A program made the position numbers and the translations under genes. Shown here piece after piece: positions 35,418-46,400 of a stretch of DNA of 64,000 nt; position 1 is the first letter of the stretch; the number at the start of each line of letters is the position of its first letter. Under the pieces are notes generated by a model that saw only the letters and a program-made list of their open reading frames with translations, ran no database searches and was not told the DNA's origin. The DNA comes from Deltaproteobacteria bacterium (GTDB taxonomy: Bacteria > Myxococcota_A > Polyangia > Haliangiales > Haliangiaceae). The stretch lies in assembly GCA_025353585.1 (NCBI GenBank), contig JANXOM010000229.1:24206-88205 (forward strand). Reading direction: 5' to 3'.

Positions 35418-37351
35418 CAGGTCACCGCGACCGCATCGCGCACCACGGCCGCGCCGTCCGACCGCCGCCCGACCTTGCCGTTACTGTTGCCGGGCGGCGG
35501 GGCCGGTGCGCGGCTCGCGCCCGTGTACTCGGGTACTAGCGTGTGCAGCGCGGCGCGGATCAGGTCCGGCGAATCGACGAGCGCGAGGAGATCGTCGAGG
35601 GCCGCGGCCGCATCGACCCACGCGCTCGCCGGGATCCGCCCGACGAAGATCTTCGGGTGCTTCGTCGCGTCCGTGTGCTCGCCATCGGTGGCCAGCTCCT
35701 CGAAGAGCTTCTCCCCGGGGCGGACGCCACTGAACTCGATCGCGATGTCCTCGTCCGGCTTGAGGCCCGAGAGCTTGATGAGGTCGCGCGCGAGATCGAC
35801 GATCTTCACCGGGTTCCCCATGTCGAGGATGAAGATCTCGCCGCCCTGGCCCATCGCGCCGGCCTGGAGCACGAGCTGGCTCGCCTCGGGGATCGTCATG
35901 AAGTAGCGCTCCATGTCGGGGTGCGTGATGGTGATCGGGCCGCCCTTCGCGATCTGCTGGCGGAAGATCGGGATCACGCTGCCGTTCGACCCGAGCACGT
36001 TGCCGAACCGCACCGTCACGAAGCGGGTCTTGCTGCTCTTGCCGCGCAGCTGCGAGTAGATCTCCGCGACGCGCTTGGTCGCGCCCATCACCGACGACGG
36101 ATTGACGGCCTTGTCGGTCGAGACCAGCACCACGCGCCCCACGCCGTGGCGGTCGGCGAGGTCCACGATCACGCGCGTCCCGCCCACGTTGTTCTTCACG
36201 GCCTCGCCGGGGTTGGCTTCCATCATCGGCACGTGCTTGTGCGCGGCGGCGTGGAAGACGATCGCGGGCAGGGCGCTGATGAAGACCTGCTCCATGCGCA
36301 CGCGGTCCGTCACGTCACCGATGCGGGGCTCGATGCAGAGCTCCGGGAACGCGCCGATCAACTCGCGATGAATCTCGAACAGCGCGTTCTCGAAGCGCTC
36401 CACGAGCACGAGCCGCCGCGGCGAGAAGCGGCAGATCTGGCGGCAGAGCTCGCTGCCGATGCTGCCGCCCGCGCCGGTCACCATCACGACCTGATCGCAG
36501 ATCGACAGCGACACCTCGGCCTGGTCGAGCTGCACCGGCTCGCGTCCGAGGAGATCGTCGATCGCGACCTCGCGGATGCGCGAGAGATTCACGCGATCGC
36601 CGACGATCTCGTAGATGCCGGGGATGATCTTGGTCTCGAGCCCCGCCTCCTGGCAGGCGAGCGTGATCCGGCGGATGTCGCTTCCGGCGGCGCTGGCGAT
36701 CGTGATCAAGGCCCGCTCCACGTGCTGGCGCCGCGCGATCTCCGCGAGCTCGGCGATCGTCCCGAGGACCGGCAGCCCGCAGATCTGCGAGCCGACCTTG
36801 CGGCGATCGTCGTCGAGAAAGCCGACCGGGTGGAGGCCGAGGTCGGGGCGGGCGGCGAGCTCGCGGGCCACGAGGTAGCCGGCCTGACCGGCGCCGATCA
36901 GGAGAACGCGGGCCCGGGCGCGCGCGGCGGCCGGGGCCTTGCGCTCGCGCGTCTCGCCGTAGACCCGGCGCAGCGCTCGGACGCCGACGAGCAGGACAAA
37001 GCTGAGGACGAGGTTCGAGAGGATGACGCCCAACGGCAACACGCCGATGGCCACCATCGCGCCGAGGCCGAACCGGATGACGACGAGCACCGCCGCGGAG
37101 ACGAGCACCGCGAGTCCGATCCGCGCGGCCTCGGGCAGGCCGACGTAGCGCCACGAGAAGCGCGGGACGTTGAACGCCCAGAGCACGCCGTACGCGAGGA
37201 ACACCGAGATCGGCCACTGCAGGACGGCGACGCGGAGCCAGGCATCCGGGATCTGGAGCTCGAAGCGGCAGATAAACGCGAGCCAGAACGCGAGGGACAG
37301 GACCGACACGTCCAGTGCGACTTGCACGCCTCTGTAGAGGTAGCGGGGCAT
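35417..37351 (-). CDS. pglF: Membrane UDP-GlcNAc 4,6-dehydratase (PglF/CapD/FlaA1-like)
   Basis: 644 residues from ATG 37351. Four N-terminal membrane helices (within residues 1-130) precede a CoA-binding-like Rossmann domain (VLLIGAGQAGYLVARELA) and the catalytic extended SDR domain (VMVTGAGGSIGSELCRQI). The active-site string is STDKAVNPSSVMGATKR, the SMK-type triad of this family rather than YxxxK. It makes UDP-4-keto-6-deoxy-GlcNAc for PglE. A disordered Pro/Gly-rich tail follows the catalytic domain. The 158-base upstream gap probably holds its own promoter. Confidence 0.92.
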   Translation of the reverse strand: MPRYLYRGVQVALDVSVLSLAFWLAFICRFELQIPDAWLRVAVLQWPISVFLAYGVLWAFNVPRFSWRYVGLPEAARIGLAVLVSAAVLVVIRFGLGAMVAIGVLPLGVILSNLVLSFVLLVGVRALRRVYGETRERKAPAAARARARVLLIGAGQAGYLVARELAARPDLGLHPVGFLDDDRRKVGSQICGLPVLGTIAELAEIARRQHVERALITIASAAGSDIRRITLACQEAGLETKIIPGIYEIVGDRVNLSRIREVAIDDLLGREPVQLDQAEVSLSICDQVVMVTGAGGSIGSELCRQICRFSPRRLVLVERFENALFEIHRELIGAFPELCIEPRIGDVTDRVRMEQVFISALPAIVFHAAAHKHVPMMEANPGEAVKNNVGGTRVIVDLADRHGVGRVVLVSTDKAVNPSSVMGATKRVAEIYSQLRGKSSKTRFVTVRFGNVLGSNGSVIPIFRQQIAKGGPITITHPDMERYFMTIPEASQLVLQAGAMGQGGEIFILDMGNPVKIVDLARDLIKLSGLKPDEDIAIEFSGVRPGEKLFEELATDGEHTDATKHPKIFVGRIPASAWVDAAAALDDLLALVDSPDLIRAALHTLVPEYTGASRAPAPPPGNSNGKVGRRSDGAAVVRDAVAVT

Positions 37352-37449
37352 GGATGACAGAGGGTTAGTGATGCAGCGCAGCGCTACGTTCAAGCCGCCG
37401 CGACGCGCCGACCCTATCACCGCTGTCTGCGAGATTTCTCTATCTATTT

Positions 37450-37489
37450 GACTGGCTTGGCGCGCTCGGGCTCGCTGTCCGAGCCAGTC
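37450..37489 (-). other. Nested stem-loops between ugd and pglF
   Basis: Outer arms GACTGGCT (37450-37457) and AGCCAGTC (37482-37489) are perfect inverted repeats; an inner alternative stem is GGCTCG (37469-37474) with CGAGCC (37480-37485). The two structures share bases and are mutually exclusive. Downstream on the minus strand lies AT-rich CAAATAGATAGAGAAA. It may be a terminator or attenuator after ugd, or a leader structure for pglF. Confidence 0.4.
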
Positions 37490-37509
37490 CCGGGAGCGTG
37501 CGCGTGCGC

Positions 37510-38832
37510 TCACCCGGTGTGCGCAGCCTGGCCGCCCCGGCCGACCCCCGCGTAGGAGCAGCCAGCGGCGCGCGCGTCGTCGGGTGACCAGACATTGCGG
37601 CCGTCGAACAGCGCCGGCGTGCGCATCGTGGCGCGGAGTCGGGCGTAGTCCGGCCGCCGGAGCTCGCGCCACTCGGTGACGAGCACGAGGGCGTCGGCGC
37701 CTTCCGCGGCGGCGTAGGCGTCCGGCGCGAGCGCCACGGCGTCGCCGAGGAGGGCGCGGGCGCTCGGCATCGCCGCGGGGTCGTAAGCCGTGATCACCGC
37801 GCCGGCGGCGCGCAGCTGCGCGATCAGCGCGAGGGCCGGGGCGTCGCGGATGTCGTCGGTCTCGGGCTTGAACGCGAGCCCCCAGAGGCCGATGCGCTTG
37901 CCCGCCAGGGCGCCGCCAAAGTGCGCGGCGATGCGCTCGCCGAGGAGCCGCTTCTGCGCCTCGTTCGCGCGCAGGGTCGCGGCCACGACGCCGAGCTCGA
38001 CGCCCGTTGACTCGCCGAGCGCGTGGAGCGCGCGCAGGTCTTTCGGCAGGCACGAGCCGCCGAAGCCAGGCCCCGCGAAGAGGCCCTGGCTGCCGATCCG
38101 GGGATCGGCGCCCAGGCCCGCGCGCACGGCGTCGATGTCTGCGCCGACGGCGTCGCACAGGCGCGCCATCTCGTTCATGAAGGAGATCCGCGTCGCGAGC
38201 ATGGCGTTCGCGGCGTACTTCGCGAGCTCGGCCGAGCGCAGCGACATCACCTGCATGCGGTCGCCGGTCAGCATGACGCCGCGGTAGAGCTCGCGCAGCG
38301 CCGCGATCGCGCGCGGATCGTCCGCACCGACGAGGACGCGGGCGGGTTCGAGGAAGTCGTGCACCGCGTCGCCCTCCTTGAGGAACTCGGGGTTCGAGGC
38401 GAGCGCGAACGGGTGCGTCGTGTGCGCGGCGACAAGCGGGGCGAGGGCCTCCGCGGTCCCGACGGGGACGGTGCTCTTCGTGACGACGACCGTGAAGCCG
38501 GTCAGGGCGCGGCCGATCGCGCGGGCCGTGGCGTGGACGGCCGTGAGGTCCGCCGTGCCATCGGTGCGCGCGGGCGTCCCGACGGCGATGCATGCGATCT
38601 GTGCACCGCCGACGGCGTCCGCGGCGGAGGTCGTGAACTGCAGGCGGCCGGCGCGGAGGTTCTTCTGCACGAGCGCGGCGAGCTGCGGCTCGTAGAACGG
38701 GACCTCGCCGCGGCACAACCCCTGGATGCGCGCGGCGTCGAGGTCGACGCACGTCACGTCGTGGCCGAGCTCGGCGAAGCCCGCGCCGCTCACGAGGCCC
38801 ACGTAACCGGTGCCGACAATGGCGATCTGCAT
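37510..38832 (-). CDS. ugd: UDP-glucose 6-dehydrogenase
   Basis: 440 residues from ATG 38832, a typical length. NAD-binding start MQIAIVGTGYVGLVSGAGFA; the catalytic cysteine is in GFGGSCLPKDL; KSTVPVGT, NPEFLKEGDAV, the AELAKYAANA hinge and WGLAFKPETDDIRDA follow. It oxidises UDP-glucose to UDP-glucuronate, supplying uronic acid for the polymer. It lies 68 bases after the DegT gene. The open frame continues upstream to 40560 but that part is antisense to other genes. Confidence 0.95.
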   Translation of the reverse strand: MQIAIVGTGYVGLVSGAGFAELGHDVTCVDLDAARIQGLCRGEVPFYEPQLAALVQKNLRAGRLQFTTSAADAVGGAQIACIAVGTPARTDGTADLTAVHATARAIGRALTGFTVVVTKSTVPVGTAEALAPLVAAHTTHPFALASNPEFLKEGDAVHDFLEPARVLVGADDPRAIAALRELYRGVMLTGDRMQVMSLRSAELAKYAANAMLATRISFMNEMARLCDAVGADIDAVRAGLGADPRIGSQGLFAGPGFGGSCLPKDLRALHALGESTGVELGVVAATLRANEAQKRLLGERIAAHFGGALAGKRIGLWGLAFKPETDDIRDAPALALIAQLRAAGAVITAYDPAAMPSARALLGDAVALAPDAYAAAEGADALVLVTEWRELRRPDYARLRATMRTPALFDGRNVWSPDDARAAGCSYAGVGRGGQAAHTG

Positions 38833-38900
38833 GTCGCCGAGACCGCCGAGACCGCCGCGCTGTTCGCTCCGGCGCGGACGTTGCCGCGCTTGTGCGCGCG

Positions 38901-39980
38901 CTACCGCGAAGAGCTGTAGAAGGCCGCGATCTGCGCGACCACGTGCGCCTGCGCGTCGGCCGCGAGCGCGGGCTGGATCGGCAGCGCGAGGACCTCGGCG
39001 CACGCGCGCTCCGCGAGCGGGAACGCGCCGGCGCGGTAGCCGAGGTGTGCGAAGCACGGTTGCAAGTGCAACGGCGACGGGTAGTAGACCTCGGTGCCGA
39101 TGCCGGCGGCGGCGAGGTGCTCGCGCAAGGCGTCGCGCCGCGGCGCGCGGATCACGAACTGGTGATAGACGTGCGCCGGGTCCGCCGCGGGGAGGCGGAG
39201 CTCGGCGGGGATGCGCGCGGCGGCGAACAGCGCGCGATAGCGAGCGGCGTGCGCGCGGCGCGCGGCCGTCCACGCGGCGAGGTGCGGCAGCTTCGCGCGC
39301 AGCACGGCGGCCTGCAGCGCGTCCAGGCGGAAGTTGCCGCCCAGCGCCACGTGGTGATACTTCGGCCGCGCGCCGTGGGAGCGCAGGAGCGCGAGGCGAT
39401 CCGCGAGCGCCGCATCGTCCGTGACGACCGCGCCGGCGTCGCCCAGGGCCCCGAGGTTCTTCGTCGGGAAGAACGAGATCGCGGCGGCCAGCCCGCGGGG
39501 GGGGGCCGCGCCGAGGCTCTGCGCGGCGTCCTCGATGATCGCGCACGGCGCGTGGACCGGCAGCGCGGCGAGCGCGCCGAACAGGTTCACCGGGAGCACC
39601 ACGCGGGTGCGCGCGGAGCACGCGGCGAGCGCGGCCGCGGGGTCGAGGGTCAGCGTGGCGTCGTCGATATCGGCGAACACGACGCGCGCGCCGAGGCGAG
39701 CGGGGGCCCCGGCGGTGGCAAAGAACGTCAGCGGCGTCGTGACGACCTCGGCGCCAGGCCCGACGCCTTGCGCCATCAGGACCGCGAGGAGCGCATCGCT
39801 GCCGGAGCTCGTGCCGATGGCATGCCGCGCGCCGGTCGTGGCGGCCAGCTCGGTCTCGAACGCGGTGACCTCGGCGCCGCCGATCAGGACGCCGCTGTCG
39901 AGCACGCGCGCGATCGCCGCGTCGAGCGCGGCGCGGATCGGCGCGAGCTCGGCGGCCATGTCGAACAGCGGGACGCGCAC
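38901..39980 (-). CDS. DegT/DnrJ/EryC1/StrS aminotransferase
   Basis: 359 residues from GTG 39980. PLP enzyme with the lysine in ISFFPTKNLGALGDAGAVV, EDAAQSLGA for the ring-binding Asp, TSSGSDALLAVLMA for the phosphate, and GGNFRLDALQAAVL. It belongs to the sugar aminotransferase family and looks closer to the WbpE/QdtB 3-amino type than to PglE; that is an impression from motif spelling. It may work with the Gfo/Idh oxidoreductase at 16788 on a 3-keto sugar. First gene of the minus-strand operon, divergent from a lipoprotein gene. Confidence 0.88.
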   Translation of the reverse strand: MRVPLFDMAAELAPIRAALDAAIARVLDSGVLIGGAEVTAFETELAATTGARHAIGTSSGSDALLAVLMAQGVGPGAEVVTTPLTFFATAGAPARLGARVVFADIDDATLTLDPAAALAACSARTRVVLPVNLFGALAALPVHAPCAIIEDAAQSLGAAPPRGLAAAISFFPTKNLGALGDAGAVVTDDAALADRLALLRSHGARPKYHHVALGGNFRLDALQAAVLRAKLPHLAAWTAARRAHAARYRALFAAARIPAELRLPAADPAHVYHQFVIRAPRRDALREHLAAAGIGTEVYYPSPLHLQPCFAHLGYRAGAFPLAERACAEVLALPIQPALAADAQAHVVAQIAAFYSSSR

Positions 39981-40098
39981 GCCGCGACCATAGCGTGGCG
40001 CGCGGGCGCCAATGTTGCGGCGGCGCCACGGCAAGATCTGGCACGAGCGCGGCGGACCGCGATCCAGGAGCGGCGTGGCGCTTGCTTTGGTGCGTCGG

Positions 40099-40595
40099 AT
40101 GCGACGAGGTCTTGCTGCGCTCCTGCTCGCCGGCTGCACGTACCAGGCGGGCTCCTATCGGCCACCGGTGGGGATGGCGGGTTATCAACCCGCGCGCGGC
40201 GCGACGCGCCTGGCGATCGGGTGCGTGGACCTCGCGGTCTCCCAGCGCGTGGTCGACGACGCGGAGGGCGGGCTGGCCGTCCAGTACGAGTTCGGCAATC
40301 GCTGCGAGCAGCCGCAGGTGATCGACCTGGCGACCGTACGCGTCGTCGGTCGGACCGCCGATCAACGCGAGATCCCGCTGCACGCGTACGACCCCGACTC
40401 CGAGCTGACGCCGCTCGAGCTCGACGGCAAGAGCTGGGGCGCCGAGGCGGTCCTCTATCGCGACGAGCTCGGCGCGGACGTGCGGCAGGTGTGCGTGGAC
40501 GTCGCGTCGATCGTGCATGCGGACGCGGCGCGCTTGGTGTGCATCGCGGCTGAACGGCACGCGGTCGCAACGGCGGCGGGCGCGGAGGGCGGGCG

Positions 40596-40599
<4 letters not shown>
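40099..40599 (+). CDS. Small lipoprotein of unknown function
   Basis: 166 residues from ATG 40099 with a lipoprotein signal MRRGLAALLLAGCTYQAG (C14). GTG 40090 is an alternative. The mature chain is mostly beta (RLAIGCVDLAVSQRVV, LAVQYEFGNRCEQPQV, IDLATVRVVGRTADQ), a single domain with paired cysteines, resembling small periplasmic beta-sandwich proteins. It is translationally coupled (ATGA) to the polyserine protein gene downstream. No family recognised. Confidence 0.75.
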
Positions 40600-41800
<1,201 letters not shown>

Positions 41801-41804
<4 letters not shown>

Positions 41805-42643
41805 ATCGCCAGCTCGTCGCCCTCGCGCGCCGGCACGACCTCGATGGCCGTCCCCGCGAGCAGCGCGCGACAGCTCGCGACGATCCCGTCGACGTCGTCG
41901 TCGGTGTAGTCCTGGTCGTAGTGGAACGTGACGAGCCGGCCGACGCCCGCCGCCCGGGCCGCCGCGCAGGCCTCGTCGTACGCGGAGAAGCCGCGGTTCC
42001 GGCGCGTCGCCTGGTCCTCGGGCTTATACGTCGTGTCGTGGAGCAGCACGTCCGCCCCGCGATAGAACGCGATCGACTCGGCGTCGGGCACGCCGTCGGC
42101 GTAGCCCACGTCGCTCGCGTACACGAACACGCGGCCGGCCTCCTCGAGCCGAAACGCGAGCGCCGACGTGCCGCCGTGCGGGTGCAGGCGCGCCGTCACC
42201 GTCAGCCCCTGCACCTCGAACGGCACGCCGACCTGCACGGCGCGGATCTCGAAGCTCGCCGAGAAGTTCTTCAGCGTCTGGAGCGGCGAGAAGTTCGGAT
42301 CCATCTGGCCCTCGAGGATCCCCTCGAGCACGTGGTCGCTGCCGCCGGGGCCCCACAGCGTGATCTCGTTGCCGGGCACGAACACCGGCGGAAAGAACCC
42401 GAGGCCCTGGATGTGGTCCCAGTGGGTGTGGCTCAGGAGGATCGCGGCGCGGCCGGCGCCCTTGCCGAACGCGCTCGCCATCAGCGTCGCGCCGAGGTGC
42501 ATGAGCCCGGTGCCCATGTCGATGATCACGAGCCCGCCGGTCGCGGTGGTGATCGACACGCACGACGTGTTGCCGCCGTAGCGATTCGTCTCGGGCCCCG
42601 GCGCCGGGATCGACCCGCGCACGCCCCAGAACCGCACCTTCAT
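41801..42643 (-). CDS. Metallo-beta-lactamase-fold hydrolase (paralogue 1)
   Basis: 280 residues. It starts RFWGVRGSIPAPGPETNRYG, has the metal motif LLSHTHWDHIQGLGFF, a second-site aspartate in VYASDVGYA, LLHDTTY, and a distal His in VTFHYDQDYTDDD. The family includes cyclic-nucleotide phosphodiesterase-like and tRNase-Z-like enzymes; the exact substrate is not readable. It is a tandem paralogue of the next upstream gene, 10 bases apart. Confidence 0.87.
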
Positions 42644-42653
42644 GGTCGCTGCC

Positions 42654-43577
42654 TCATGCGTCGCCGACCGTCACTTCGAGGCCCTCGTACGCCGACATCA
42701 CCTCGAACCGCGCCCCGGCCGCCTGGGCCGCCGCGCGCGTGCCCGCGAGGATCGCGTCGTTCGCGTCGTCGGAGCGCATCGGGGCGTGGTGATAGAGGCA
42801 GAGCCGCTTCGCGCCGGCCGCCATCGCGATCTCGATGGCGTCGTCGGGGCGCGAGTGGCCCCAGTGCGGCTGCTTCTTGTATTCCTCGGGCGTGAACTGC
42901 GTGTCGTAGATGAGCAGGTCGGCGTTCTTCGCGAGCGCCACGACGCCGGCGCGCATCTCGGCCAGCTCCTCGAGGAGCGCGAGCGGCAGGATCCCGCTCG
43001 GCGGCCGCTCGACGAACTCGTGGGCGAGGATCATGTCGGAGAACGGCGCGGTGTCCGAGCAATAGACGACCGACGCGCCATCGGCGTCCACCCGATACGC
43101 GATCGCGACCGACGGGTGGTTGAGCCGCGCCGATGTCACCTTCGCGCGGCCGATGTCGAACGACGCGCCCTCGGACACGCCGTGGAACTGCATGGTCGCG
43201 TGCATCGCCGAGAGCGGCACGGGGAAGTACGGCGCATCGTGCTGCTGGCTGAACACGGCCTCGAGGTGGACATCGCGCTCGCGCGCGAACACGTGGACCT
43301 CGTTGCCTGCGCGGTAGAGCGGCGAGAAGAACGGCAGGCCCTGGACGTGATCCCAGTGCGTGTGGCTGATGAGGATCGACGCCTTGCCGCGGCCGTCGCC
43401 GAACGACTCCTCGAGCAGGAGCTTGCCGAGCTTCCGGATCCCGGTGCCGGCGTCGATGATGATCGGCGGCTCGCCCTTGGGCCGGACCTCGACGCACGAG
43501 GTGTTGCCGCCGTAACGGTTCGTGGCCCGTCCGGGAACGGGGATCGAGCCCCGGACGCCCCAAAATCGGATCACCAT
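42654..43577 (-). CDS. Metallo-beta-lactamase-fold hydrolase (paralogue 2)
   Basis: 307 residues with the same start, RFWGVRGSIPVPGRATNRYG, metal motif LISHTHWDHVQGLPFF, VYCSDTAPF, LLIYDTQF and the CLYHHAPMRSDD distal site. It has a longer middle segment than paralogue 1 (HLEAVFSQQHDAPYFPVPL). The pair looks like a tandem duplication followed by divergence, forming one minus-strand unit. Confidence 0.88.
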   Translation of the reverse strand: MVIRFWGVRGSIPVPGRATNRYGGNTSCVEVRPKGEPPIIIDAGTGIRKLGKLLLEESFGDGRGKASILISHTHWDHVQGLPFFSPLYRAGNEVHVFARERDVHLEAVFSQQHDAPYFPVPLSAMHATMQFHGVSEGASFDIGRAKVTSARLNHPSVAIAYRVDADGASVVYCSDTAPFSDMILAHEFVERPPSGILPLALLEELAEMRAGVVALAKNADLLIYDTQFTPEEYKKQPHWGHSRPDDAIEIAMAAGAKRLCLYHHAPMRSDDANDAILAGTRAAAQAAGARFEVMSAYEGLEVTVGDA

Positions 43578-43620
43578 CGCTGCGCGAAGGCGAACCTAAC
43601 CCGAAATGCGTGGCCGGTAG

Positions 43621-44073
43621 CTAGAACAGCTTGCGGGAATCGAGAAGGATCGTGACGGGCCCGTCGTTGAGCAGGTCGACGGCCATATCCGCAGCGAATT
43701 CACCCGCCTCGACGCGCACGACGCCCGCGGCGCGGAGGGCGACCAGGCTCTCCTCGTAGAGCGCGCGGGCGGCCACGGGCTCGAGCGCGCCGGTGAACGC
43801 GGGCCGGCGGCCGGTGCGCGCGTCGCCGTAGAGCGTGAACTGCGAGACGACGAGGACGCCCCCGCCGATGTCGAGGACGGAGCGGTTCATCTTGCCGGCG
43901 GCGTCCGCGAAGATGCGGAGATTCGCGATCTTGTCGACGATGTACGCGAGGTCTCCTGCCCCATCGCCGGCGCCGGCCCCGAGGAAGACGAGCAGGCCCT
44001 GGTCGATCGCGCCGGTGAGGCGCGTGGCGACGGTCACGGAGGCTCGGGTGACGCGCTGGACGACCGCTCGCAT
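43621..44073 (-). CDS. dtd: D-aminoacyl-tRNA deacylase
   Basis: 150 residues, the usual DTD length. Starts MRAVVQRVTRASVTV; active-site motifs VVSQFTLYGD and LLNDGPVTILLDSRKLF (the NxGPVT motif) are intact. It hydrolyses D-aminoacyl-tRNAs formed by mischarging, and also Gly-tRNA(Ala). Divergent from a Cys-rich lipoprotein gene with a 68-base gap. Confidence 0.96.
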   Translation of the reverse strand: MRAVVQRVTRASVTVATRLTGAIDQGLLVFLGAGAGDGAGDLAYIVDKIANLRIFADAAGKMNRSVLDIGGGVLVVSQFTLYGDARTGRRPAFTGALEPVAARALYEESLVALRAAGVVRVEAGEFAADMAVDLLNDGPVTILLDSRKLF

Positions 44074-44141
44074 GGGGAGAACTTACAGGCAACCCGCGCG
44101 CCTTGCCGATGGTCCAACCGCCCGATAGGATGCGCGCGCCG

Positions 44142-44639
44142 ATGTCGTTCCGCCTTGCCCTCGTGTTCACCGCGCTCGCCGCCGCGGGCTGCGGGAAGCA
44201 GATCGGCGACGCGTGCGTGCTGTCCACCGACTGCGATCCGAACGGCACGCGCGAGTGCGACACGATCGAGAAGAGCGGGTACTGCACCATCCAGGGCTGC
44301 GACTACAACACGTGCCCCGGCGACTCGGAGTGCGTCCGCTTCTTCACCGGCCAGTTCGCCAACCGGCCGTGTGTCCAGGCGACCGAGGACGTCGGATCTA
44401 GCGGGACCAACGACTGCAGCCCCGACGAGCTGTGCGACCTCGACGACCACTGCGCGACGCGCAGCTCCGAGGTCCGCTACTGCATGGCCACCTGCGCGTC
44501 CACCGGCGACTGTCGCGACGGCTACGAGTGCCGCGACCTCGAGCTGATGAAGGATCACGGCGGCGAGCCCGTCCTCGCGCCCGGCAGCGTCGTCGACGAC
44601 ACGTCCCCGAAGTTCTGCGCCTCGCTCCCGCCGAGCTGA
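44142..44639 (+). CDS. Cys-rich lipoprotein
   Basis: 165 residues from ATG 44142 (an ATG at 44103 would bury the signal). Lipoprotein signal [20 protein letters not shown]. The mature part has about 16 cysteines in short loops ([51 protein letters not shown]), an EGF-like or myxobacterial Cys-rich surface pattern. It lies 10 bases upstream of the DppB-like permease gene, where a binding protein would often be, but it does not resemble a substrate-binding protein. Confidence 0.82.
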   Translation: MSFRLALVFTALAAAGCGKQIGDACVLSTDCDPNGTRECDTIEKSGYCTIQGCDYNTCPGDSECVRFFTGQFANRPCVQATEDVGSSGTNDCSPDELCDLDDHCATRSSEVRYCMATCASTGDCRDGYECRDLELMKDHGGEPVLAPGSVVDDTSPKFCASLPPS

Positions 44640-44649
44640 GCTCGGCCGG

Positions 44650-45591
44650 GTGAGCATCGGCTCGTTCCTGCTGCGCCGGCTCGCCTCGGGGGCCCTGGCG
44701 ATCGTGGGCGTGTCGATCCTGGTGTTCGCCTTCCTGCACATCGTGCCGGGGGATCCGGTCGATCACATCGCGGGCGGCGAGGCCACGCCGGCCCAGCGCG
44801 CGGCCCTCGAGAAGTGCCTCGGGCTCGACCAGGCTCTCCCCGTGCAGCTGGGGACGTTCTTCGTTCACATCGCCGACGGCACGCTCGGCCACCAGTGCCC
44901 GGATCCCGAGCACCGACCCACCGTGGCGGCGCGGCTCGCGGTCGCGCTCCCGCACACGCTGGCGCTGGCGCTCGCGGCGATGCTCGTGGCCGTGCTGCTC
45001 GCCTTGCCGCTCGGGATGTTCGCGGCGGTGCGGCGCGGCCGCTGGCTCGACACGCTCGCGACCGTGACGTCGTTGGCGGGCATCGCGGTGCCGATGATGC
45101 TGCTGGCGCCGCTGCTCTTGCTCGTATGCTTTGTCGACCTCGGGTGGCTCCCCGGGCCGACGGACACCGGCGCCGCCGCGACCATCTTGCCGGCGCTCGC
45201 GCTCGGCGTGCACCTGATGGCGATGCTGTCGCGAATGACGCGCAGCTCGATGATCGAGGTCCTCGGCGAGGACTACGTGCGCACGGCGCGGGCGAAGGGC
45301 GCCCCCGAGCGGCGCGTGGTCGGCGTGCACGCGCTCCGCAACGCGCTGCTGCCGGTGATCACGGTGGCCGGGCTGCAGTTCGGCTCGCTGCTCTCCGGCG
45401 CGATCATCGTGGAGAAGGTGTTCGCGCGGCCAGGCCTCGGCCTGACGCTCCTCGACGCCATCGCGAACCGCGACTACCCCGTCGTGCAGGGCACCGTGCT
45501 CGTGACGGCGGTGCTCTACGTGCTCGTGAACATCGGCGTCGACCTCGCGTACGGGCTTGTCGATCCGCGGATCCGGCGGGGCCGCGCGTGA
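44650..45591 (+). CDS. ABC transporter permease, DppB/OppB type
   Basis: 313 residues from GTG 44650. An N-terminal helix ([20 protein letters not shown]) and the [13 protein letters not shown] loop are typical of DppB; six membrane segments; the EAA loop is [20 protein letters not shown]. It forms the channel of a peptide or nickel type importer with the next gene (GTGA overlap). No ATPase or substrate-binding protein is encoded nearby. Confidence 0.92.
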   Translation: MSIGSFLLRRLASGALAIVGVSILVFAFLHIVPGDPVDHIAGGEATPAQRAALEKCLGLDQALPVQLGTFFVHIADGTLGHQCPDPEHRPTVAARLAVALPHTLALALAAMLVAVLLALPLGMFAAVRRGRWLDTLATVTSLAGIAVPMMLLAPLLLLVCFVDLGWLPGPTDTGAAATILPALALGVHLMAMLSRMTRSSMIEVLGEDYVRTARAKGAPERRVVGVHALRNALLPVITVAGLQFGSLLSGAIIVEKVFARPGLGLTLLDAIANRDYPVVQGTVLVTAVLYVLVNIGVDLAYGLVDPRIRRGRA

Positions 45592-46400
45592 AGCCGAGCC
45601 TGGTCATCGGCGCGTCGATGCTCGCCGTGTTCATCGTGCTCGGGGTGTGCGGGCCGTGGCTCGCGCCCTCCGACCCGACGCACCTGGACCTCGCGGGCCG
45701 GTTCGCCGCGCCCTCGGCCGCGCACTGGCTCGGCACCGACACGAACGGCATCGACGCGCTGTCGCAGCTGCTCTGGGGCGCGCGCACGGCGCTGATCGTC
45801 AGCGGCGTCGTCGTCGGGATCACGGCGTGCATCGGGACGGGGCTCGGCCTCGTGGCCGGCTGGTTCGGCGGCGTTGTCGACGAGCTCGTCATGCGCGCCG
45901 TCGACATCCTGATGGCGTTCCCGGGGTTCCTCTTGAACATCGCGATCGTGGCCACCGTCGCGCGGCCGAGCCTCGGCCTCACGATCGCGGCGCTGTGCGC
46001 GAACGGTTGGGTCGGCTACGCGCGGGTCGTTCGCGGGCAGGTCCTGGCCCTGCGCGAGCGGGACTTCATCCAGGCCGCGGTCGCTCTCGGCGCGGGGCAC
46101 GGGCGCGTGATGGGGCGGCACCTCGCGCCGAACGTCCTCGGCCCGGTGCTGGTCCAGGCGACCTTCGGGCTCGGCGGCGTGATCCTCGTGGAGGCGTCGC
46201 TCGCGTTCCTCGGGCTCGGCCCGCAGGTCGACTACACCTGGGGCGCCATGCTCGACCAGGGAACGCAGTTCCTGTGGAAAGCCGGCTACGCGCACTACGC
46301 GCTGGCGCCCGGGCTTGCGATCATGTGGGTCGTGATCGGAGCGAACCTGGCGGGCGATGCCCTGCGCGACCGGCTGGATCCGAAGGCGCGGGGGCGCTAG
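45588..46400 (+). CDS. ABC transporter permease, DppC/OppC type
   Basis: 270 residues from GTG 45588, coupled to the DppB-like gene. [20 protein letters not shown] is the DppC entry motif; the EAA loop is [34 protein letters not shown] follows. Six membrane segments. Its TAG shares the G with the GTG start of the Rieske gene (TAGTG), which is unusual for an importer operon. Confidence 0.93.
   Translation: MKPSLVIGASMLAVFIVLGVCGPWLAPSDPTHLDLAGRFAAPSAAHWLGTDTNGIDALSQLLWGARTALIVSGVVVGITACIGTGLGLVAGWFGGVVDELVMRAVDILMAFPGFLLNIAIVATVARPSLGLTIAALCANGWVGYARVVRGQVLALRERDFIQAAVALGAGHGRVMGRHLAPNVLGPVLVQATFGLGGVILVEASLAFLGLGPQVDYTWGAMLDQGTQFLWKAGYAHYALAPGLAIMWVVIGANLAGDALRDRLDPKARGR

Noticed and set aside
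37352..38752. Long N-terminal extension of the pglF frame
   Set aside because: It overlaps ugd in another frame; PglF homologues begin just before the first membrane helix, as at 37351.
38833..40560. Long upstream extension of the ugd frame
   Set aside because: The extension is antisense or out of frame to the DegT aminotransferase and lipoprotein genes; ugd clearly begins at MQIAIVGTGYVG (38832).
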